Below, in pieces: positions 36,694 through 42,092 of a stretch of 42,092 bases of DNA. The notes under the pieces are model-generated. The model made no database searches. It saw only the letters and a program-made list of their open reading frames with translations, and was not told where the DNA came from. A program made the translations under genes and the position numbers. Position 1 is the first letter of the stretch; every line of letters starts with the position of its first letter. Origin of the DNA: Clostridiales bacterium (GTDB taxonomy: Bacteria; Bacillota; Clostridia; DUPQ01); contig JAGLDS010000017.1 in NCBI GenBank assembly GCA_023145435.1, positions 1 through 42,092 on the forward strand, in the 5' to 3' direction.

Positions 36694-36718
36694 CAGCAAA
36701 AAGGCATATTGCCTTTTT
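36694..36718 (-). terminator. Internal terminator or attenuator between khpA and rimM
   Basis: AAAAAGGCA and TGCCTTTTT (36698-36706 and 36710-36718) form a perfect 9-bp stem with a 3-base loop, directly at the khpA stop codon. On the minus strand the 3' arm ends in five U, followed by GCTG. It sits mid-operon, so partial termination is the likely role; an RNA-processing or stability element is the alternative. Confidence 0.55.
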
Positions 36719-36947
36719 ACTGTACAATTTCTACAATAATTCTTTTATTTTCTTTAATTGCCTGTGCTTTCATAATTGCTCTAATTGCTTTAGCTATTCT
36801 TCCATGCTTACCAATAACTTTTCCCATATCTTCATTGGCAACTGATAATTCAAGTAAAATTTCATTGCCTTTGTCTGTTTCTTTAACCGAAACAGTTTCA
36901 GGATAATCAACTAATGCTTTTGCGATAATTTCTAGTAATTCTTTCAT
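36717..36947 (-). CDS. khpA: KH-domain RNA-binding protein KhpA
   Basis: 76 residues, a single type II KH domain with the RNA-binding loop GKVIGKHGRIAKAIRAIM (GxxG at 46-49). MKELLEIIAKALVDYPE is the usual start. KhpA pairs with KhpB in Bacillota to bind many RNAs and influence cell size; khpB is not in this window. The rpsP-khpA-rimM-trmD order is the standard one. The ATG follows rpsP by 11 bases. Confidence 0.95.
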   Translation of the reverse strand: MKELLEIIAKALVDYPETVSVKETDKGNEILLELSVANEDMGKVIGKHGRIAKAIRAIMKAQAIKENKRIIVEIVQ

Positions 36948-36958
36948 TAATACACCTA

Positions 36959-37201
36959 CTAACTTAATATATCATTTTTTTTAAGTAGTCTTTTTACTGT
37001 ATCAGTAGGTTGGGCACCTTTACTCATCCAGTCTTTCACTTTTTCTGCATCTACAGAAAATCTGTTTTCTTTAAGTAATGGCGCATATGTTCCAATTTCT
37101 TCAATAAATTTACCATCTCTTGGAGATCTTGAATCTGCTACAACCACTCTATAATATGGTTTCTTTTTTGCTCCCACTCTTTTTAGTCTAATTTTTACCA
37201 T
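36959..37201 (-). CDS. rpsP: 30S ribosomal protein S16
   Basis: 80 residues. [36 protein letters not shown] is the whole N-terminal S16 signature in two overlapping blocks. [20 protein letters not shown] and [12 protein letters not shown] complete the protein. It assembles early into the 30S body. It stands 27 bases downstream of ffh and is made from the ylxM promoter. Confidence 0.98.
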   Translation of the reverse strand: MVKIRLKRVGAKKKPYYRVVVADSRSPRDGKFIEEIGTYAPLLKENRFSVDAEKVKDWMSKGAQPTDTVKRLLKKNDILS

Positions 37202-37228
37202 TGTTTTACCTCTTTCATTATTTATTAT

Positions 37229-38572
37229 TTAAAATGGCAATTTCATTTTATTATATGATTTGCCTTTTTTCCCTTTTCCACCAGTTAACTTTTTCATCAT
37301 TAATTTCATATTTGAAAAATCTTTTAATAACTTATTAACCGCTTGAACAGAAGTCCCACTTCCTTTTGCTATTCTTTTTCTTCTACTAGCATCTAATACT
37401 TTAGGGTAAGTTCGTTCTTTTAAAGTCATAGATTGAATAATTGCTTTAGTTCTACCCATTTGTTTATCGTCAATAGACACACCTTTTAATGCTTTTTGAT
37501 TAACTCCTGGCATCATTTCTAGCAAATTTTCTAGTGGTCCCATATTGTTAATCTGATCAATTTGATCCATGAAATCATCTAAAGTAAATGAAGAATTCCT
37601 AATTTTTTTTTCCATTTCTTGTGCTTTTTCTATGTCTACATTTTCTTGTGCTTTTTCTATTAACGTCATGACATCACCCATACCAAGTATCCTAGAGGCC
37701 ATTCGTTCTGGGTAAAACACTTCTATATCATTTAGCTTTTCACCTGTTGTAATGAATTTTATTGGTTTATTTGTAATTTTTTTAACAGATAATGCGGCTC
37801 CACCACGAGTGTCTCCATCCATTTTTGATAGAATTACACCAGTTATTTCTAAAAGTTCATTAAAACTATTTGCTACTGTTACTGCATCTTGTCCTGTCAT
37901 AGCATCTACTATTAAAAGTATTTCAGTTGGAGAAGTTGCTTTTTTTACTTCACTTAATTCCCCCATTAAATCTTTATCAATATGTAATCTACCCGCAGTA
38001 TCTAAAATAACAATATCAATAAGATTTTTTTTAGCATATGATAATGCATTTTTTGCTATTTTCACAACATCTTTATTATCTTTTTCATGATACACATCAA
38101 TTGCTAATTGTTTACCTAAAGTTACTAATTGATCAATAGCAGCAGGACGATATACATCTAAAGCACATAATAATACTTTTTTTTCTTTTTTTCTCATTAA
38201 TGAAGCAACTTTTGCACAAGTTGTAGTTTTTCCTGTTCCTTGTAATCCACATAGCATGTAAACAGTTGGAGCTTTAGGCGCAATTGTTAACTCTTCATTA
38301 TTACCACCTAGTAATTCAATAAGCTGTTCATTTACAATCTTAATTATCTGTTGTCCAGGTGTTAGGCTTTTTATAACTTCATCACCAAGAGCTAGAACTT
38401 GTATATTGTTAATAAATTCCTTTACTACTTTATAGTTCACATCAGCTTCTAATAATGCTAGCTTTATTTCACGAGTAATTTCTTTTATGTCACTTTCAGT
38501 GACCCTACCTTTACTACGTAATTTTTTTATAATTCCTCCTAATTTAGAGGATAAACCTTCAAATGCTGCCAT
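37229..38572 (-). CDS. ffh: Signal recognition particle protein Ffh
   Basis: 447 residues. It binds signal peptides of nascent membrane proteins and targets them to FtsY. The N domain is followed by the G domain with GLQGTGKTTTCAKVA, DVYRPAAIDQL, LDTAGRLHID and SKMDGDTRGGAALS. The C-terminal methionine-rich M domain runs from about 325, with MPGVNQKA and the SRP-RNA-binding segment RRKRIAKGSGTSVQAVN. The SRP RNA gene is not in the window. ylxM ends 3 bases upstream. Confidence 0.97.
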   Translation of the reverse strand: MAAFEGLSSKLGGIIKKLRSKGRVTESDIKEITREIKLALLEADVNYKVVKEFINNIQVLALGDEVIKSLTPGQQIIKIVNEQLIELLGGNNEELTIAPKAPTVYMLCGLQGTGKTTTCAKVASLMRKKEKKVLLCALDVYRPAAIDQLVTLGKQLAIDVYHEKDNKDVVKIAKNALSYAKKNLIDIVILDTAGRLHIDKDLMGELSEVKKATSPTEILLIVDAMTGQDAVTVANSFNELLEITGVILSKMDGDTRGGAALSVKKITNKPIKFITTGEKLNDIEVFYPERMASRILGMGDVMTLIEKAQENVDIEKAQEMEKKIRNSSFTLDDFMDQIDQINNMGPLENLLEMMPGVNQKALKGVSIDDKQMGRTKAIIQSMTLKERTYPKVLDASRRKRIAKGSGTSVQAVNKLLKDFSNMKLMMKKLTGGKGKKGKSYNKMKLPF

Positions 38573-38575
38573 TTC

Positions 38576-38896
38576 TTACCTTTCAACGATTTCATTGACT
38601 ACATTAATAATCTTTTCATATTTTTGTTGTTCAATTAATTGTATAATTTCAATTGTTTTACTCTGGTTATCTAAATATTTTTTATATAAATTTAATTTTT
38701 TTTCATATTCTTCAAGTATATTAACTGCTCTTTTTATATTGTCATATACACCTTGCCTACTAATATTTTTAATTACTGCTATTTCACTAAACGAATAATC
38801 ATTACTTACATATTGCTCAAGTAATGCTAATTGATGTGTTGTTAACAAACTTCCATAGAAATCCATTAATATATTAGTTCGTACAATTTCTTTCAT
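38576..38896 (-). CDS. ylxM: YlxM/p13-family helix-turn-helix protein
   Basis: 106 residues from the ATG at 38896, chosen over a longer frame start because AGGAG sits right before it and the upstream codons fall within the promoter leader. ILMDFYGSLLTTHQLALLEQY, YSFSEIAVIKNISRQGVYDNIKRA is the sigma-like helix-turn-helix, followed by a coiled tail. YlxM is almost always next to ffh and has been linked to SRP function. It is the first gene of the 13-gene run. Confidence 0.93.
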   Translation of the reverse strand: MKEIVRTNILMDFYGSLLTTHQLALLEQYVSNDYSFSEIAVIKNISRQGVYDNIKRAVNILEEYEKKLNLYKKYLDNQSKTIEIIQLIEQQKYEKIINVVNEIVER

Positions 38897-38904
38897 AATT
38901 CTCC

Positions 38905-38926
38905 TGTAAAGTATTATTGCTTTACA
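38905..38926 (-). promoter_or_regulatory. 5'-terminal stem-loop of the ylxM-ffh transcript
   Basis: TGTAAAG (38905-38911) and CTTTACA (38920-38926) form a perfect 7-bp stem with an 8-base loop. It lies between the predicted start site and the AGGAG ribosome site, so the mRNA may begin with this hairpin or shortly inside it. Confidence 0.45.
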
Positions 38927-38927
38927 C

Positions 38928-38956
38928 ATTGTATAGAATCAAATGATATTTGTCAA
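38928..38956 (-). promoter_or_regulatory. Promoter of the ylxM-to-M18-peptidase operon
   Basis: Minus-strand TTGACA (38956-38951), exactly 17 bases, TACAAT (38933-38928). This is the closest match to the housekeeping consensus in the window, fitting an operon with ffh and rpsP. Confidence 0.85.
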
Positions 38957-38989
38957 TAAAAAAAGAACCTGCTTAACACAGATTCTTTT
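38957..38989 (-). terminator. Intrinsic terminator of the polA-coaE-LysM group
   Basis: On the minus strand AAAAGAATCTG (38989-38979), a 7-base loop and CAGGTTCTTTT (38971-38961) pair along 11 positions with one G-U. A run of T follows to 38957. It ends exactly where the ylxM -35 begins, so it insulates the two operons. Confidence 0.8.
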
Positions 38990-39006
38990 ATGATACTAAT
39001 ATTTGT

Positions 39007-40389
39007 TTAATCAGATGACCCAGATGGTGTTGGTGTAGTATTTAAGAATGGTATTTTTAGCTTTTGTCCAACAAATATACTATTTGCATCTGATAAATTA
39101 TCATTATATGAAACAATATCATCAATATAATCTGCTGAGTTAAAAAACATTGTACTTATCTTCCACAAACTATCACCATCTTTAACAATATAATCTCTGT
39201 AAAGGTCTTGAACAGGTGTTGGTGTTGGAGAAGGTGTAGGTGTAGGTGTAGCAGTTGGTGTAGGTGAAGGTACAACAATTGATTCTACAGGTGGAATTGA
39301 AGGTGTTGGTGTTACTTCTATTTTATTATTAGAAAATATTAAAGTAAATAATTTAAACATTCCAAACCCAATTCCTGCAAGTAAAAGTATAACAACCACA
39401 ATACTAATTAATCTCTTAATATAAATATTCATTCTCTTTTTCATCCTACCTGGATTTTGAATTTTAATACTAGTGAATTCGTTGTAAGTAGCATGTTCTT
39501 CAGTAGGTTCTTCAGTAGGTTCTTCCTCTATTATCTCTTCTTTTTCTTCTATAACTTCCTCATCTATCTCATCGTCAACTGGTTCATTTTTAAAGAATCC
39601 AGAAAATTTCGAAGCTTTTTCAGGTTTTGCAATAGATTTTACTACATTTACAACTGTTATAATCATAATAATTATTTCATCTGTAATGTCTTTACTTGAA
39701 ACTTCGTTAATTATTTCCCATGCAAGTTCTTCTCCGGAAATTCGATCATTATATAATGACTCCATTATTTCATTACTTAATTTTGAATTAATATTTTGTG
39801 TGGCTATTACAAATAAATCACCATCTTGTAATTCATTTAAATTTTTGTTTTTCATAATACCACTAGAAGGAGAAAACTCCCCCTCTTCTTCATTGTTTCC
39901 TTCACTTTCAGTAAGAACTTCTTCTGAAGAAAAACAATTAGTTATTACATTATTGCTAATGTAATAACATGAATTATAGTTAGTTGTTATGATTTTTGCT
40001 TGATCATCTTTTAAAACCAAACCTGTAAATAATTTGTTTTTTGAAAACTCAATTTCATTATCTCCATCTACTCCATAAATAAAATCATATGTGCTTTTTA
40101 CACTACTCTCAAATCCATTTGAAATTTCTGAAAAATGTTCATCTATTAATTTTTTTTGATATGTTTTGATTTCCCTCATTGCAGAAATTGGTGTATTAGA
40201 ATTTTCAATAACTGTTTCCATATTTTCACTGATTGCAAACATTGCGATATTATCTGAAAAATCACTTGAAACAAGAATATTATCTATTTTATCGGTATTA
40301 CTTATCTTTCCGTTAATATAAAAATTTAATTTTTTACTCTTTTCTTTATCAAAAGTAATTGTTGTGACCTTAAGTTTTATTTCGGACAT
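39007..40389 (-). CDS. Membrane LysM protein with degenerate PP2C-like domain
   Basis: 460 residues. The first 250 look like a PP2C phosphatase fold without its metal ligands: IAMFAISENMET stands where the family has the DGMGG loop. DGDLFVIATQNINSKL replaces the GD-SDG motif, and SSKDITDEIIIMIITVV matches the final DN-containing strand. An acidic linker (EEEPTEEPTEE) and a membrane segment (about 325-350) follow. A Thr/Pro-rich stretch and one C-terminal LysM domain (YIVKDGDSLWKIS to QKLKIP) lie outside the cell and should bind peptidoglycan. A signal-sensing or scaffold role is inference. GGGGG precedes the ATG at 40389; it has its own promoter. Confidence 0.75.
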   Translation of the reverse strand: MSEIKLKVTTITFDKEKSKKLNFYINGKISNTDKIDNILVSSDFSDNIAMFAISENMETVIENSNTPISAMREIKTYQKKLIDEHFSEISNGFESSVKSTYDFIYGVDGDNEIEFSKNKLFTGLVLKDDQAKIITTNYNSCYYISNNVITNCFSSEEVLTESEGNNEEEGEFSPSSGIMKNKNLNELQDGDLFVIATQNINSKLSNEIMESLYNDRISGEELAWEIINEVSSKDITDEIIIMIITVVNVVKSIAKPEKASKFSGFFKNEPVDDEIDEEVIEEKEEIIEEEPTEEPTEEHATYNEFTSIKIQNPGRMKKRMNIYIKRLISIVVVILLLAGIGFGMFKLFTLIFSNNKIEVTPTPSIPPVESIVVPSPTPTATPTPTPSPTPTPVQDLYRDYIVKDGDSLWKISTMFFNSADYIDDIVSYNDNLSDANSIFVGQKLKIPFLNTTPTPSGSSD

Positions 40390-40414
40390 TTTTATACCCC
40401 CTTTTTCTATTAAT

Positions 40415-40443
40415 ATAGTAACATAATAATATTTTTAGTACAA
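40415..40443 (-). promoter_or_regulatory. Promoter of the LysM gene
   Basis: Minus-strand TTGTAC (40443-40438), 17 bases, TACTAT (40420-40415), with TGT just before the -10 (extended -10). It overlaps the coaE stop and leaves a short leader with a GGGGG ribosome site. Confidence 0.55.
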
Positions 40444-40992
40444 TAAATCAATCAATTTACCTAGTTCTTTTACTGATAGATTATCAGTTTCAATTACTTC
40501 GTCAGCTAATTGATGATATTTTTTAGAAGATAACTGAATTGATAGCATTTTCAAAAGCTGTGAAGGCGAATATTTTTTACGGTCTTCTAATCTTTTTTTC
40601 TGAGTTTTTACAGAACAGGTTGTACATATTATTACATCACATCGATCTAAAAATCCTTCTCTTACAGGAATCGGACCTTCGATAACAACTTTTTTTTCTT
40701 TTTTAATAATCTTATCTAGCTCATTTATAACATATTTATGTGTAATTGAATTTAAGGTTATAATATTTTTCTCATTTAACTTAGATAATATCTTTTTTGT
40801 TGAAATTTTATTCTCTACTATAATTTTTTGTCCAAAATATGATATAAGCTCATCTTTCATTTTTTTATTATTTTCTAACAATTCATGATAAATAGCATCT
40901 GCATCAAATAAATAGAATCCTTTATCTTTAAAGAATTTAGCAACTGATGATTTTCCAGAAGCTATGCTACCTGTTACTCCGATAATTTTCAT
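40435..40992 (-). CDS. coaE: Dephospho-CoA kinase
   Basis: 185 residues. It phosphorylates dephospho-CoA in the last step of CoA synthesis. The P-loop GSIASGKSSVAKFF (8-21), FLFDADAIYHELL-type lid start and VIEGPIPVREGFLDRCD match CoaE. It follows polA with one base between stop and start pattern (TAA then ATG), the common polA-coaE neighbourhood of Bacillota; no fpg gene lies between them. The size is slightly short but complete. Confidence 0.94.
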   Translation of the reverse strand: MKIIGVTGSIASGKSSVAKFFKDKGFYLFDADAIYHELLENNKKMKDELISYFGQKIIVENKISTKKILSKLNEKNIITLNSITHKYVINELDKIIKKEKKVVIEGPIPVREGFLDRCDVIICTTCSVKTQKKRLEDRKKYSPSQLLKMLSIQLSSKKYHQLADEVIETDNLSVKELGKLIDLLY

Positions 40993-42092
40993 TTATTTAG
41001 CCTCATATAGTGACTTCCCCTCACTTATATCAATTGTCAACGGTACTTTTAATGAAAAACCGTTTGTCATATGTTTTTTAAGTATATCTTCAACAATATT
41101 TACCTCTTCAATATGTGTTTCTATTACTAGTTCATCATGAATTTGTAAAATCAATCTGGATTTGAGTTTATCTTTTTTAAATTGATTATATACTTTTATC
41201 ATAGCTATTTTCATAACGTCCGCTGCGGCTCCTTGTATAGGAGTATTAAGAGCAATTCGCTTACCAAATTCTCGTTGCATATAATTTGGTGACTGTAATT
41301 CTTTTATATGTCTTTTTCTATTAAATATTGTTGATACATAACCATTTTTTTCTGCAAATTTAACAGTATCATCCATATATATTTTTACCATTTTATATTC
41401 TTGTAAATATTGTTTAATATATTGTTTAGCCAATACTACAGAAATATTTAAATCCCTAGATAAGCCAAAATCAGAAATTCCGTATACTATACCAAAATTA
41501 ACAGCTTTTGCTGTTCTTCTCATATTGGTTGTAACCATACGTTCATCGACACCAAATACTTTTGCTGCTGTTTTAGTATGAATATCTTCATTTTTACTAA
41601 AAGCTTCTACTAAAGTTAAATCATTTGATATATGCGCTAATATTCGTAATTCAATTTGTGAATAGTCAGCTCCTAATAAAATATATTGATCATTTTCACA
41701 TATAAATGCTTTTCTAATTTCTCTTCCTAGTTCACTTCTAATTGGTAGATTCTGTAAATTAGGTTCAGTACTTGATATACGTCCAGTTGCTGTAACAGTT
41801 TGTTTGAAATTCGAATGAATTCGACCATCATCTGCAATACGTTTTAATAGTCCTTCTACATATGTAGATTGTAATTTTTTTAATTGTCTGTACTTAATTA
41901 TTTTATTAGCAATATCATGGTCAATTGCTAATTTTTCTAATACTTTTATTGATGTACTATAACCTGTTTTATTTTTTTTGCCATGTGGTAAATTTAAATC
42001 TTCAAATAAAACTTTTCCTAGTTGTTTTGGCGAATTAAGATTAAATTCGCAACCAGCTATTTTGTAAATATCCTGTTCTATAATATTTAAAT
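40993..42092 (-). CDS. polA: DNA polymerase I, C-terminal part (gene continues past the window edge)
   Basis: The minus frame is open from the edge at 42092 to the TAA at 40993, about 366 codons. It holds the palm and fingers of a family A polymerase: GRISSTEPNLQNLP, LLGADYSQIELRILA (motif A with catalytic Asp), RRTAKAVNFGIVYGISDFGLS (motif B, O-helix) and LILQIHDELVIE (motif C). Upstream, KKLQSTYVEGLLKRI is the thumb region. The N-terminal nuclease domains lie outside the window, so nothing can be said about them. It repairs gaps and removes Okazaki primers. Confidence 0.97.
   Translation of the reverse strand, partial: LNIIEQDIYKIAGCEFNLNSPKQLGKVLFEDLNLPHGKKNKTGYSTSIKVLEKLAIDHDIANKIIKYRQLKKLQSTYVEGLLKRIADDGRIHSNFKQTVTATGRISSTEPNLQNLPIRSELGREIRKAFICENDQYILLGADYSQIELRILAHISNDLTLVEAFSKNEDIHTKTAAKVFGVDERMVTTNMRRTAKAVNFGIVYGISDFGLSRDLNISVVLAKQYIKQYLQEYKMVKIYMDDTVKFAEKNGYVSTIFNRKRHIKELQSPNYMQREFGKRIALNTPIQGAAADVMKIAMIKVYNQFKKDKLKSRLILQIHDELVIETHIEEVNIVEDILKKHMTNGFSLKVPLTIDISEGKSLYEAK

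Overview
The window is strongly AT-rich bacterial chromosome with about 45 closely packed genes and no rRNA, tRNA, CRISPR array or intact mobile element that I can see. The genome most resembles a low-GC Bacillota, probably an uncultured Clostridia- or Bacilli-like lineage. Evidence: GGAGG-type ribosome binding sites, sigma-A-like promoters, a long Clostridia-type DnaE, MutS2, the ylxM-ffh-rpsP-khpA-rimM-trmD cluster, an LCP cell-wall protein, TRAP (MtrB) and a DUF5685 protein. dnaE and the antitoxin gene end in TGA and Trp is TGG, so the code is the standard bacterial one and not the Mycoplasma code. The species cannot be named from sequence alone.

Layout. 1-12534 (minus): an apparent long operon dnaE > mtrB > pfkA > pgsA > DUF5685 > cysteine-tailed J protein > membrane protein > TIM-barrel protein > mutS2, then mgtE (own leader and promoter candidate) and a DUF6056 membrane protein cut by the window edge. 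12623-15079 (plus): membrane protein, DUF89 phosphatase, Na+/Ca2+-type antiporter. 15066-19829 (minus): cobT > RACo-like corrinoid activator > 5-formyl-THF cyclo-ligase > cysK > cysE, ending in a terminator that lies inside the convergent antiporter gene. 19830-21590 is a genomic scar: transposase remnants, a RelB/DinJ-type antitoxin with a frameshifted YafQ-type toxin, and a decayed, internally deleted second copy of glnS. 21591-22931 (minus): gdhA. 23308-28612 (plus): gltX > glnS > tyrosine recombinase, then an LCP transferase. 28676-38896 (minus): a 13-gene run ylxM > ffh > rpsP > khpA > (hairpin) > rimM > trmD > glyA > rarA > small membrane protein > nifS-like > nifU-like > mnmA > M18 aminopeptidase. 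39007-42092 (minus): polA (C-terminal part) > coaE > a membrane LysM protein with a degenerate PP2C-like domain.

Most genes are housekeeping: replication and repair (dnaE, polA, rarA, mutS2), translation and tRNA modification (gltX, glnS, rpsP, rimM, trmD, mnmA with its sulfur donors nifS/nifU), protein export (ffh/ylxM), one-carbon, cysteine and corrinoid metabolism, phospholipid synthesis and glycolysis. The points most worth a second look are: the DUF5685 / cysteine-string J-protein pair; TRAP embedded between dnaE and pfkA; a 21-codon open frame with competing hairpins ahead of mgtE; an apparently leaderless dnaE mRNA; the degenerate PP2C-LysM protein; and the decayed glnS copy beside a toxin gene broken at a run of eight adenines. 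I did not find a convincing new defence or mobile system.
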